A stretch of 64,000 nucleotides of DNA from DATKCF01 sp035513345 (GTDB lineage: Bacteria > Gemmatimonadota > Gemmatimonadetes > Longimicrobiales > RSA9), in contig DATKCF010000030.1 of NCBI GenBank assembly GCA_035513345.1, positions 1-64,000 of the forward strand, written 5' to 3'. Of this stretch, positions 52,704 to 61,319 are shown in pieces (the stretch's first letter is position 1; every line of letters starts with the position of its first letter). Under the pieces are notes generated by a model. The model searched no databases, had not been told where the DNA came from, and was given only the letters and a program-made list of their open reading frames with translations. A program made the translations under genes and the position numbers.

Positions 52704-53842
52704 GCGAACACGTCGCGGACGCGGACGGCAATGCGCGGCAGGACCTCGATCGCGCGTTCGATGTCGCTCTCGTCCGTCGCATGACCGAGCGACAGCCGGA
52801 TCGAAGCCTGGCCATCGCTGATGCGGCCCATGGCCGACAGGACATGGCTCGGCTGCGACGCTCCGCTCTGGCAGGCGGACGCGACGGACACGGCCACGCC
52901 TTCGAGATCGAGCGCGACGACCAGCGCATCCTGGTCCACGCCGGGCACGGTCACGTTGAGGATGTGCGGGAGCCGCGGCCGGACGCTGTTCACGATGAGA
53001 TCGTCGATGCGCGCGGCCAGTGCCGTCTCCAACCGGTCCCGCAAACCTGCCAGCCGTACGTGCTCTGCTTCCCGTTCGGACTCGGCCAGTTCGGCCGCGG
53101 TGGCGAGTGCGACGGCGCCCGCGACGTTCTCGGTGCCCGGATGCAGGTTGCGCTCCTGGCCGCCGCCGAACTCGAGCGGCTCGACATCGACACCATCGCG
53201 GATCCAGAGCAGGCCTGTGCCCTTGGGGCCGCCAAACTTGTGAGCACTCAGAGCCAGCATGTCGACCGGCGTCTCATCGACGCGAACGCGGACCTTGCCG
53301 AATGCCTGGACCGCATCCGTGTGGAACGGGACACCGGCTGCCCTGCAGCGATCGGCAATCCGTGCAACCGGTTGCAAGGCACCGACTTCGTTGTTGCCCC
53401 ACATCACGCTGACGATCGCGGGGCGTGCGGCGAGCGCCTCATCGAGGGCGCCCTCGTCCACATGGCCGTCCCGGTCGACGCCCAGCAGGATGAGCGGAGC
53501 ACCAGCCGCGTGGGCGGCCTTCGCCGCCAGCAGAACCGCCTTGTGCTCGATCGCCGAACAGGCCACCGGCGCGTCCGGCCGGCCGGACGCCCGCCACGTC
53601 CCCAGTACCGCAATGTTGTCGGAGTCCGTGCCACACGCGGTGAATACGATCTCCGAACGGCGGGCGCCGAGAACAGCCGCGACCCGCTCGCGCGACTGCT
53701 CGAGCGCCGCCCGTGCCTCGCGGCCCCATCGGTGCGAACTCGACGGATTGCCGAACGTTGCGCCCAGAAACGGCATCATCGCGTCGCGGACCTCGGCCCG
53801 TACGGGCGTCGTCGCGGCATGGTCGAGGTAGACTGGATGCAT
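52700..53842 (-). CDS. cysteine desulfurase (NifS/IscS family)
   Basis: A PLP-dependent cysteine desulfurase of 380 residues. The internal aldimine Lys202 lies in SAHKFGGPKGTG, the catalytic Cys324 in ASACQSGASQPSHVL, and the conserved His100 in IEHKAVL. Group I NifS/IscS-like. It feeds sulfur to MnmA, whose gene follows with a 4-nt overlap, so thiolation of tRNA is a likely role besides Fe-S assembly. No iscU or hsc genes are in the window. Confidence 0.93.
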   Translation of the reverse strand: MHPVYLDHAATTPVRAEVRDAMMPFLGATFGNPSSSHRWGREARAALEQSRERVAAVLGARRSEIVFTACGTDSDNIAVLGTWRASGRPDAPVACSAIEHKAVLLAAKAAHAAGAPLILLGVDRDGHVDEGALDEALAARPAIVSVMWGNNEVGALQPVARIADRCRAAGVPFHTDAVQAFGKVRVRVDETPVDMLALSAHKFGGPKGTGLLWIRDGVDVEPLEFGGGQERNLHPGTENVAGAVALATAAELAESEREAEHVRLAGLRDRLETALAARIDDLIVNSVRPRLPHILNVTVPGVDQDALVVALDLEGVAVSVASACQSGASQPSHVLSAMGRISDGQASIRLSLGHATDESDIERAIEVLPRIAVRVRDVFA

Positions 53843-53884
53843 GGGGTTCGGGTGCGTGGACAGCCCTGCCAGGCTGCATGGATC

Positions 53885-53914
53885 TTTACTTGCCGATCAT
53901 CGATTTCTTACATT
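53885..53914 (+). promoter_or_regulatory. candidate promoter of the HIRAN-like gene, possibly leaderless
   Basis: TTTACT (53885-53890), an 18-nt spacer and TACATT (53909-53914). The predicted start would fall at or just before the ATG at 53922, so the mRNA may be leaderless. The divergent cysteine desulfurase starts at 53842. Confidence 0.35.
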
Positions 53915-53921
53915 ACCCCAC

Positions 53922-54263
53922 ATGCACTCGCGTGTACCGCCGCCGCTGCCGCCGAAGTCCCCAGCCCGCTTTCGAACGACCGTTCACGGCACCGTTTTCT
54001 GCGAGCGTAGCGCTCAGCTCGAATCCGTGCGTCCCGGTGACGAACTGCTGCTCCTGCCGGGTCCGCCCGTCGATGACGAGCCGGGCGTCTGGGTCCACCG
54101 GCAGGGTGGAGAACTGGTGGGCCACCTCCCGCCCGAAATCGAGGCGTGGCTCACGCCCTGGATGTTGCAGGGCGGCCACGCCAGTGCGCGTGCAGTCCGT
54201 GTTTCCGGCGAGGACGTTCCGAGCTGGCGTCGCCTGCTCATCGAAGTGTTCTGCGAGATCTGA
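53922..54263 (+). CDS. small HIRAN-like domain protein
   Basis: A 113-residue protein. After a Pro-rich start, TVHGTVFCE, then LESVRPGDELLLLPGPPVDDEPGVWVHRQGGELVGHLPPEIEAWLTP (about 41-87) follows the HIRAN pattern, (L/V)xPGDxLxLxREPxN...(A)VxVxxxxGxxLGYLPxxxA. HIRAN domains bind the 3' end of single-stranded DNA and are usually part of larger helicases. The resemblance is partial. It is an orphan, with no helicase next to it. It converges with bshB1 over a 19-nt gap. Confidence 0.55.
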   Translation: MHSRVPPPLPPKSPARFRTTVHGTVFCERSAQLESVRPGDELLLLPGPPVDDEPGVWVHRQGGELVGHLPPEIEAWLTPWMLQGGHASARAVRVSGEDVPSWRRLLIEVFCEI

Positions 54264-54282
54264 GCCGCCCGACGCCCAGCGC

Positions 54283-55005
54283 TCAGAACGTATTGACGTT
54301 CAGGCTGAGCACGTCGTCGACCCTGAGCGTTTCGCGCATCCAGTATGGCTCGCCGTACGGTCTGCGGATCAGCGAACCGTAGTGCGCCGCGTGGATGCGG
54401 ACCTGGTCGTACAGCTCGCGTTCAGCACCGCCAAACACATCGCCGACCGCTGACTTGCCGTCGAACTGCGAACCGTAGGCACGGATCGCGTCGATCTTGC
54501 GATCGATCTGGTCGGTGATGTCGACCACGAAGCTCGGCTGGATCGGTTCCTCGCGGTATGACGCGCAGTAGATCACCTTCGACGGACGGTGCGGCTCCTG
54601 GTCGATCGGCGCTCGTGTGAGCCCGGCCACGAAACACGCATCACGGCCGAGTTCACTTGCCACGCGGTGATCCGGGTGGCGGCCGTCGGGCCAGTGCAGA
54701 ATGACGGCGCGCGGCCGCAGCTCGCGTATGTGTCGCGCGACGATGAGCCGGGCGGCTGGCGAATTCTCGAGTTCGCTGTCGGGCAGTCCCGCGTTGGCAC
54801 GGGTCCCGACGCCGAGTATGCGAGTCGCGTTTCGCGATTCCTCCGCGCGCAGCCCGGCCGAGCCCGCCGAACCGCGTTCGCCGCCCGTCAGGTCGAGGAT
54901 CGCCGTGCTCTGGCCGCTGTCGGCCGAGCGGATGAGGAGACCGGCGCACAACAGCTCCGCGTCGTCCGGGTGTGCCATGATGGCGAGGATGTCCGCTCTC
55001 ATCAT
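54283..55005 (-). CDS. bshB1: LmbE-type deacetylase, BshB1-like
   Basis: An LmbE/PIG-L zinc deacetylase of 240 residues. Zinc ligands are in AHPDDAE (His12, Asp15) and HPDH (His110 to His113). ILDLTGGERGSAGSAGLRAEESRNATRILGV (about 36-66) matches BshB1, which deacetylates GlcNAc-malate in bacillithiol synthesis. Similar enzymes act on other GlcNAc compounds. The start ATG 55005 overlaps the permease stop (ATGA), so it belongs to the efflux operon. bshA and bshC are not in the window. Confidence 0.82.
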   Translation of the reverse strand: MMRADILAIMAHPDDAELLCAGLLIRSADSGQSTAILDLTGGERGSAGSAGLRAEESRNATRILGVGTRANAGLPDSELENSPAARLIVARHIRELRPRAVILHWPDGRHPDHRVASELGRDACFVAGLTRAPIDQEPHRPSKVIYCASYREEPIQPSFVVDITDQIDRKIDAIRAYGSQFDGKSAVGDVFGGAERELYDQVRIHAAHYGSLIRRPYGEPYWMRETLRVDDVLSLNVNTF

Positions 55006-56240
55006 TCGTAGCGGAGCGCCTCGACGGGATCGAGACGGGCTGCGCGCATGGCGGGCCAGAGGCCGAAGACGATGCCGGCGACCGCCGCCATCGTGAGTGC
55101 CGCGACGATCGCGGGAATCGGGACCCTGGCGGGGATCGGCGAGACGGCCGCAAGGATCGCGGCTGCGCCACCGCCGAGGGCCATACCGATAGCGCTGCCG
55201 ATGACCGTGAGCGTCGCGGATTCGAAGAGGAACTGCCACAGGATCTCGCGACGTGTGGCGCCGATCGCCTTGCGTATGCCGATCTCGCGAGTGCGTTCGG
55301 TGACGGCGATCATCATGATCGCGATCACACCGACGCCGCCGACCATGAGCGCAACTGACGACAGCGCGATCATGATGACGAAGAAAGCCGCGGTGAACCG
55401 GTTGAACACTTCGATCAGCTGATCCTGACGAACGACAGCGAAGTTGTTGTCGGTGGCAGGCGTCAGCCCTCGTCGCGTCCGCAGCAGCGTGATGACGTCA
55501 TCCATCGCCTCGCCCTGCGTCGCATTGTGCGCGGTAACCACGAAGACGCCGAGCATGCCGTCCCACGCATTCAGATGCTTGATGGCGGACGTGTACGGCA
55601 TGATCGCCAGGTTCTCCTGCAGGCTGGCGAATATGTTGTCCGCGAGCGCAAAGACGCCGATGACGTCGAACGGCACGCCGTTGATGCGGATCTGACGGCC
55701 GATCGGGTCGAGCTGGCCGAAGAGGTTCTCAGCCAGCTTGTCGGTCACGAGGACGACGCGGTTCGCCGAGTTGACATCCGCAGGCAGCATGTCATGACCG
55801 GCGACGATCGTGCCCTGGGTAAACTCACCCCAGCCATTCTCCCGAGCGGCAATCGCTACGCTGGCCAGCCGCGACCGACCGAACGTGAACTCGCCATTGA
55901 GGTCGATGCCGATGACCTTCCGGCGGACGGACGGCAGTCGGCCGATCTCGCGGGCTTCGGTTGCCGTGATCCTGGGATTGTCACCCCACGGCGGGCCCGA
56001 GTTGCCGGCGGTGATGCGGATTGCGTTGATGTCGAAACGGGCGACATAGAAGTTGGCCGGGCCCGCCGCATCGAACTCGGACATGATCGATGATCGGATG
56101 CCTGTGATGACCGCGCTGATCGCCATCACCGTAGCGACACCGACGACGACGCCGAGGATCGTGAGGATCGACCGGAACTTGCTCTGACGGATCTGGTCGA
56201 TCGCCAGGCGAGCACCCTCGGTGAGGCTCTCGATCCGCAT
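55002..56240 (-). CDS. MacB/FtsX-type ABC transporter permease (second copy)
   Basis: An ABC permease of 412 residues. One helix (about 20-42) is followed by a large periplasmic domain (about 60-270) and three C-terminal helices with the FtsX-type signature GGVGVIAIMMIAVTERTREIGIRKAIGA (about 313-340). It is the second of two different permeases that share an ATPase. Its stop overlaps bshB1. It should work with the ATPase and MacA-like adaptor in exporting a lipoprotein, peptide or drug. Confidence 0.88.
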   Translation of the reverse strand: MRIESLTEGARLAIDQIRQSKFRSILTILGVVVGVATVMAISAVITGIRSSIMSEFDAAGPANFYVARFDINAIRITAGNSGPPWGDNPRITATEAREIGRLPSVRRKVIGIDLNGEFTFGRSRLASVAIAARENGWGEFTQGTIVAGHDMLPADVNSANRVVLVTDKLAENLFGQLDPIGRQIRINGVPFDVIGVFALADNIFASLQENLAIMPYTSAIKHLNAWDGMLGVFVVTAHNATQGEAMDDVITLLRTRRGLTPATDNNFAVVRQDQLIEVFNRFTAAFFVIMIALSSVALMVGGVGVIAIMMIAVTERTREIGIRKAIGATRREILWQFLFESATLTVIGSAIGMALGGGAAAILAAVSPIPARVPIPAIVAALTMAAVAGIVFGLWPAMRAARLDPVEALRYE

Positions 56241-56243
56241 GCG

Positions 56244-57485
56244 CTACTCCGCTCTCAGTGCGACGACGGGATCGAGTCTGGCCGCGCGCGCTGCGGGATA
56301 GAGACCGGCAATTACACCGACGCCCACGCCCAGGACAACGGACGAGATCATCCAGACCGGCGCGATGGCGGTCGGCAGTGGTGACAGTGTGCGAACCAGC
56401 TGCGCGAGGCCGGCGCCGATCCCGATGCCGATCATGGCACCCATACCCGACAGCGTGGCTGACTCGATCAGCACCTGTGCATGAATGTCCCTGCGCCGGG
56501 CGCCGATCGCTTTCCGGACGCCGATCTCGTGTGTTCGCTCGGTCACGGACACGAGCATGATGTTCATGATGACAATGCCGCCGACGACGAGCGCGATGGC
56601 GACCAGGCTCGGGAACGCGATGAACAGGATCCGGCTGATGCGCTCCCAGAAGCCCAGCGAACCTTCCGCGGTGTCGATAGCGAAGTCGTTCGGCATGGCG
56701 GGTCGCAGCCGATGGCGGACGCGCATCGTTTCTTCGATATCGATCGCCGCAAGAGTCATGTCCGCTTCGTCGTCGACGCGAACCAGGATGTTGTCGACGA
56801 TGCCGTGAGGGTTGACGATCCTGCTCATGCTCGAACGTGCAGGCGCGACGGCATAGTTGTCGAGCGACATGCCGAACAGCGAGCCCTGCTTCTCGAGTAC
56901 GCCAATCACACGGAACGGCAGGCCATTCGCCTTGACGATACGGTCGATCGGATCGAGGGAAGCGAACAGCTTGTCGGCGGCGTCCCAGCCGAGCACGATA
57001 ACGGGTACGCCCAGCCGGTCCTCGGGCGCAGTGAACGCGCGGCCCTTCACCACTTCGTAATTGCGGATCCGGAAAATCTCCGACGACGCGGCGACCAGCC
57101 GAACGTTGTTGATCTCAACGGCAGTTTCGGAAACGAGGCTGCCGCCACTGCCGCTGGTGACGCCGACGATTGCAGGTACCCGGAGGCCACGGCGGATCGC
57201 GTCCGCGTCCTCGAACCTCAGCCGCGGGCGACGGCGATACTCGCGCCACTGGTCCGGATCCGAACTGGTGTCGATCTCCGGTGTCCGGCTGACCGTGAGC
57301 GTATTGATGCCGAACACGGCGTTCGCGAAATCCTCCTCGATGTACCGGTTCATGCCCTCGACCACGCTGACAACGGTGATCAGGAACATGACACCGATGA
57401 TCACGCCGACAACGGAGAAGAAGCTCTTGAGCTTCTGCGTCCGGATCTGCATGAGGGCGAGACGGATGGCTTCGCCGATGTTCAC
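56244..57485 (-). CDS. MacB/FtsX-type ABC transporter permease (first copy)
   Basis: A permease of 413 residues with the same architecture: N-terminal helix (about 20-42), large periplasmic MacB_PCD-like domain and C-terminal FtsX helices with GGIVIMNIMLVSVTERTHEIGVRKAIGA. It is clearly diverged from the second permease. The two genes lie 3 nt apart, so the complex may be a heterodimer. Usual MacB is an ATPase-permease fusion; here the ATPase is a separate gene and two permeases exist. Confidence 0.88.
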   Translation of the reverse strand: MNIGEAIRLALMQIRTQKLKSFFSVVGVIIGVMFLITVVSVVEGMNRYIEEDFANAVFGINTLTVSRTPEIDTSSDPDQWREYRRRPRLRFEDADAIRRGLRVPAIVGVTSGSGGSLVSETAVEINNVRLVAASSEIFRIRNYEVVKGRAFTAPEDRLGVPVIVLGWDAADKLFASLDPIDRIVKANGLPFRVIGVLEKQGSLFGMSLDNYAVAPARSSMSRIVNPHGIVDNILVRVDDEADMTLAAIDIEETMRVRHRLRPAMPNDFAIDTAEGSLGFWERISRILFIAFPSLVAIALVVGGIVIMNIMLVSVTERTHEIGVRKAIGARRRDIHAQVLIESATLSGMGAMIGIGIGAGLAQLVRTLSPLPTAIAPVWMISSVVLGVGVGVIAGLYPAARAARLDPVVALRAE

Positions 57486-57487
57486 GA

Positions 57488-58198
57488 TCAGACCGTGGCG
57501 GGCTGGCCGCGGCGCACGTCGTCGGAGATGACGCCATCCCTCAGCGTAACGGATCGGTGGGCGCGCTCGGCAATGTCGTGCTCGTGCGTGACCAGCAGGA
57601 TCGTCTGCCCGTCATCGTGCAGACGGTCGAGGACGTTCATGATCTCGTAACTGGTCTGGCTGTCGAGGTTGCCTGTCGGCTCATCGGCCAGCAACAGCGC
57701 GGGACGGTTGATGAGGGCACGCGCGATCGCGACGCGCTGCCGCTGCCCGCCTGACAACTCCGACGGGCGGTGGTCCATGCGGTCACCGAGGCCGACGCGG
57801 TCGAGCATCTCGGCAGCTCGCTTGCGACGTTCCTTCGAGCCTACGCCGCCGTAGATCAACGGAAGCTCGACGTTGTGCAGCGCGGTCGCGCGGGGCAGCA
57901 GGTTGAACGTCTGAAAGACGAACCCGATGTCCCGGTTCCGGATACGGGCGAGTTCGTCGTCGTTCAGCACGGAGACCGGCTGACCGTTCAGCCAGTACTC
58001 GCCGGCGCTCGGCGTATCGAGACAGCCGATCAGGTTCATGAACGTCGACTTGCCGGAGCCCGATGGACCCATGATCGCGACGTATTCGTTCGGTTCGACC
58101 AGGAGGTCGACGCCGCGAAGCGCGTGGACCGTCTCGGAACCAAGCACGTAGTCCTTCGTGAGACCTTTCGTGCGTATGACAGCAGGAGTCTGGTCCAT
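57488..58198 (-). CDS. ABC transporter ATPase (MacB/LolD-like)
   Basis: An ABC ATPase of 236 residues. Walker A is GPSGSGKST (44-52), the Q-loop FQTFNLL (about 94-100), signature LSGGQRQRVA (about 147-156) and Walker B LLLADEPTGNLDS. The LolD/MacB group couples to FtsX-type permeases. It lies between the adaptor and the permeases in the same operon. Motifs are complete, so it should be active. Confidence 0.93.
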   Translation of the reverse strand: MDQTPAVIRTKGLTKDYVLGSETVHALRGVDLLVEPNEYVAIMGPSGSGKSTFMNLIGCLDTPSAGEYWLNGQPVSVLNDDELARIRNRDIGFVFQTFNLLPRATALHNVELPLIYGGVGSKERRKRAAEMLDRVGLGDRMDHRPSELSGGQRQRVAIARALINRPALLLADEPTGNLDSQTSYEIMNVLDRLHDDGQTILLVTHEHDIAERAHRSVTLRDGVISDDVRRGQPATV

Positions 58199-58204
58199 CG
58201 ATGT

Positions 58205-59509
58205 TCAGCTACCCGTCCGGTTTCTGGCCAGAGGCCCGTTCGTCGTCGATTCGGTCAGTCGGCGTACCGCCTGGCCGTCCATGAGTGAGCGTATGGCTTC
58301 GTACGGTCCGGCGACGACGGAATCGCCGACTTCGAGACCCGCAACGATCTCGAAATGCTCGCGTCCGGCAATGCCGACAGTCACCGGCACGAACCGGGCT
58401 ATGCCGTCGCGAACGACGAATACGCCCTCGACGTCGTTGGATCCGGCGGCGCTCGCAGCGGCGACGCTGGCCGCCGGATCCTCCTGCGGCAACGCTTCGA
58501 CTTCGCCGCGATCACGCACGGTCAGCGCGATGATCGGAATCGAGATGGCGTTCGTCCGGCGGTCCGTGATCACATCCGCCGTCGCCGACAGATCGGGCCG
58601 CAGGATCGACGGCGGGTTCTCCAGCCGGATCACGACCTCGAAGTCCACCGCCTGGCCGCCACCCGCGCCCGTACCCGCCGTAATCGACTCGGGCGGTCGG
58701 ACGGAGCTGTGCGAGATCTCCGTCACGACGCCGCGGAACGTCTGCCGCGGGAACGCGTCGACCCTTATCTCGGCGCTGTCACCCAGCTCAATGTCCGGGA
58801 CGTCGGTCTCGTCGACCCGTATCACCGTTTCCATGACCGACAGATCGGACACGGTCAGCAGCAGGCTGCCGGAGTTGTTCATCGTTCCGACAATGGCGGT
58901 TTCGCCCTCCTCGACCTGGAGGCGAGTGATCGTGCCATCCATTGGAGCCTGAAGCACGGTCTTGCCCAGCCGATCGATCGCTTCGTTGAGCGAGGCTCTG
59001 GCCTGGGCCACACCGAACTGCGAAGCGTCGTACAATTGCTTCTGCACGAGTTCCTGCGTCTCGGCTTCCTCGAGGTCCTGCCGGCTGACGAGCCCGCTGT
59101 CGACACTCGCCAACTGACGCATTCGGTCCGCGTTGCGTTGGGCCTGCACGTAGTTGGCGTTCGTCTGCGCAGCACGGGCCTGTGCTTCGCTCAACGCGCC
59201 ACGAGCGCGTTCGACCGCCGCCCTGGATTGCGTCGGGTCGATCTGGAGCAGCGTGTCGCCCCGCTTGACCAGTTGGCCTTCCTTGACGTGCATTCGGGTG
59301 ATGCGACCCATGATGTCCGACTGGACATCGACTTTCCGGTTCGGACGGATCCAGCCACTGGCGTTGACCATCGAGACCAGGTCACGGTTCTGGACGTCCT
59401 CGATGCGGACTTCGACACCGCGTTCGCTGCGTGCGGCGTTCACTATTGATATGACGGCGATCACGCCCACGACAGACAGGCCGATCCCCCATTTCACACT
59501 TCTTCGCAT
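58205..59509 (-). CDS. MacA-like periplasmic adaptor (HlyD/RND type)
   Basis: A membrane-fusion protein of 434 residues. One N-terminal helix (about 6-26) anchors it. The lipoyl/barrel-sandwich halves (VDVQSDIMGRITRMHVKEGQLVKRGDTLLQID, about 60-92) flank a coiled-coil hairpin (about 98-185), and beta-barrel and membrane-proximal domains follow. The adaptor should link the inner-membrane ABC complex to an outer-membrane channel, which is not encoded nearby. First gene of the operon; ATG 59509. Confidence 0.9.
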   Translation of the reverse strand: MRRSVKWGIGLSVVGVIAVISIVNAARSERGVEVRIEDVQNRDLVSMVNASGWIRPNRKVDVQSDIMGRITRMHVKEGQLVKRGDTLLQIDPTQSRAAVERARGALSEAQARAAQTNANYVQAQRNADRMRQLASVDSGLVSRQDLEEAETQELVQKQLYDASQFGVAQARASLNEAIDRLGKTVLQAPMDGTITRLQVEEGETAIVGTMNNSGSLLLTVSDLSVMETVIRVDETDVPDIELGDSAEIRVDAFPRQTFRGVVTEISHSSVRPPESITAGTGAGGGQAVDFEVVIRLENPPSILRPDLSATADVITDRRTNAISIPIIALTVRDRGEVEALPQEDPAASVAAASAAGSNDVEGVFVVRDGIARFVPVTVGIAGREHFEIVAGLEVGDSVVAGPYEAIRSLMDGQAVRRLTESTTNGPLARNRTGS

Positions 59510-59537
59510 CAGCGATTCCCCGTTTCATCGTACCGTG

Positions 59538-59583
59538 AACAACGAAATTGCGCTGGCCGATTTCCCGGAGGAGCGGCCAGCGC
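59538..59583 (-). terminator. candidate terminator with a 10-bp perfect stem
   Basis: GCGCTGGCCG (59550-59559) pairs with CGGCCAGCGC (59574-59583) over 10 bp with a 14-nt loop. Read on the minus strand the stem is followed by AATTTCGTTGTT. It lies 135 nt past the 59718 gene and 40 nt before the MacA-like gene, so it can end the former or attenuate the latter. Confidence 0.5.
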
Positions 59584-59717
59584 GGTCACGGCGCCCCAGC
59601 CGGACCCGACACCGGTTTCCACGACCGGGACCTCGTGTCGGGGTACGGTCAAAACGGCGACCAGGTTTCGTTCATGCAGTGGATCGCGGGATCGGTGCAG
59701 TGAATCGCAGCGTTCGG

Positions 59718-60419
59718 TCACCGTGGTACGGCGGTCCGTTCGGCCACAAAGTTGCGATCCGGAATCTCGAACCGGATGATTCGGTCAGCGTCATCGGTCC
59801 AGAGGATACGGGTGTCGCCGCCGCCACCGGTCAGCCGGAGCTTGCGACACTCGAGTGGCGTTCCGGCCACGTTGAGGGTCTCGGGAGGCAGGACCTCGAC
59901 GTCGACCCAGGCCTGCTGTGCGTCGCGAGGCACAATGACGGGGATGCGCATCTCGCCAGCGCGGACACGTCTGGCCAGGAAATAGTGGTGGTGTGCGACC
60001 GCATGGTCGATGATGATGGCGCCTTCACTGACCAGGTACTCGCGAACGTTCTCGCCGGTCGACGACACGATCCGGGCACTGACCCGTCGCCCTGTGACTC
60101 GACCGCTGAGGCGGTCGCCTCCTTCACCGCCTACGGACACGGTATACTGCGCCGGCTGAAGGTCGAGCCCGGCGAAGCTGACCGAGGTCGTGAGGTCGTC
60201 GCCCGCGTCATCATCGAGCGTGACGCTGCCCGTAGCGGTCACCTCTGCCGTCGGACCGGAACCGCGCAACTGGATGACGAACCGCTCCGAGCCGACCTCG
60301 CGGGTATCGACCATGAGGCGGAACGTGCCCTCGTCGATCGTCGTCTGCGCGTCGGCCTGAGCGACCGCCAGGCCGGCGATCGAGAGTGCTGCCGTCAGGC
60401 TGCGGCCAAATGATCGCAT
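59718..60419 (-). CDS. secreted protein of unknown function
   Basis: A predicted exported protein of 233 residues. The signal peptide (MRSFGRSLTAALSIAGLAVAQADA) ends with an AxA-like cut near residue 24. The mature part is rich in beta strands with repeated acidic loops, then a conserved-looking C-terminus, CRKLRLTGGGGDTRILWTDDADRIIRFEIPDRNFVAER, that resembles DUF3108/lipid-binding-type beta folds. That link is weak. A GGAG site precedes ATG 60419 by 6 nt. It precedes the efflux operon on the same strand. Confidence 0.65.
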   Translation of the reverse strand: MRSFGRSLTAALSIAGLAVAQADAQTTIDEGTFRLMVDTREVGSERFVIQLRGSGPTAEVTATGSVTLDDDAGDDLTTSVSFAGLDLQPAQYTVSVGGEGGDRLSGRVTGRRVSARIVSSTGENVREYLVSEGAIIIDHAVAHHHYFLARRVRAGEMRIPVIVPRDAQQAWVDVEVLPPETLNVAGTPLECRKLRLTGGGGDTRILWTDDADRIIRFEIPDRNFVAERTAVPR

Positions 60420-60465
60420 GGAATCTCCGTTTCGCACGCGTGTTGTATCCGGTCACGACAGTACC

Positions 60466-60483
60466 CCATCCCTCGGGGGATGG
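60466..60483. repeat. short hairpin between the secreted-protein and creatininase-like genes
   Basis: CCATCCC (60466-60472), TCGG, GGGATGG (60477-60483): a perfect 7-bp stem with a stable tetraloop. It lies 66 nt past the creatininase-like stop. No T-run follows on the minus strand. Confidence 0.35.
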
Positions 60484-60549
60484 TTCGGGCGATCGACGCT
60501 CACGACCGGATCCGGTTGCACTACGAGAGCCGGATCGGTTTCATTCACT

Positions 60550-61296
60550 TCAGAGAGTGTCGGAGTCGTCTGTCTGGCGGGCTGCGAACACGGCGCGGCC
60601 GATTACATCGAGCATTCGGTCGACGATCAGCCGGCCGGTTTCCGCCGACGCACGGTCGAGAACCGCGCTCGCGCCGGGGATGTCCTGTTTCGGTGTCGCG
60701 TCACTGTCCGGACTGCTGCGGGGCAACTCGACGGGTGGTCGGAGCCTGCTGACGCGTTCCGGGCACAGATGCAGGATAACCGAGGTCTCGGCCTCGCCGG
60801 TGTGGGTGGGATCGGATCGTGCGTCGAGCAGGTCGGCGATGTCGACGTCCCAGACGGACACGACACGGACGCGGGCGGAGCGGGTCATCAGCGTCGTGAG
60901 CGAGTCCACATGCGGACCGTAGCGATGGGCCGTGATCAGGATGAACTCCGCAATACCGTTCGACTCCCAACTGTCGAGGAGTTCGTTGAGCGCGCGGTGC
61001 ATGGTCTTGCGGCGGAGTGAAGCGGTTCCGGACCATGCGCGGCCGGGCCGGACCTGGCCGCCGTCGTAGTTGATGCCGTAGTTGACGGTCGGCGCGCGCA
61101 GCACGCCCCATATTGCGGAGAGTCGGGCGGCAATTCGGGCCGCGATCAGGGTATTCGCACCGAGCGGCAGGTTGGGGCCGTGCTGTTCGAGAGCGCCGAT
61201 CGGAACGATCAGGCGGGCGTCGCGGGCCAGGTGCGCTGCGACGTCGACCCAGGTCATCTCATCGAGTACCAGTGAGGCGGGCGATTCGTCAGTCAT
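60550..61296 (-). CDS. creatininase-family protein with altered metal ligands
   Basis: This encodes 248 residues. The family frame is clear: IVPIGALEQHGPNLPLGANT (30-49), ILITAHRYGPHVDSL (about 119-133) and DPTHTGEAETSVIL (about 169-182). Glu37, His39, His124 and the HTGE Glu are in place. The usual metal-binding Asp (GTD) is Asn48 here, and the NGHGGN-type element is changed to AHRYGPH. Creatininase-type enzymes are amidohydrolases using two metals, so activity may differ or be lost. ATG 61296 begins a gene 23 nt from a divergent sensor gene. Confidence 0.7.
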   Translation of the reverse strand: MTDESPASLVLDEMTWVDVAAHLARDARLIVPIGALEQHGPNLPLGANTLIAARIAARLSAIWGVLRAPTVNYGINYDGGQVRPGRAWSGTASLRRKTMHRALNELLDSWESNGIAEFILITAHRYGPHVDSLTTLMTRSARVRVVSVWDVDIADLLDARSDPTHTGEAETSVILHLCPERVSRLRPPVELPRSSPDSDATPKQDIPGASAVLDRASAETGRLIVDRMLDVIGRAVFAARQTDDSDTL

Positions 61297-61319
61297 TGGA
61301 CAGGAGTCCGGGTGACGAG

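Noticed and set aside
59509..59721. Small minus-strand frame of 70 codons between the efflux and secreted-protein genes
   Set aside because: It lies on the candidate terminator and has no ribosome site or recognisable domain.
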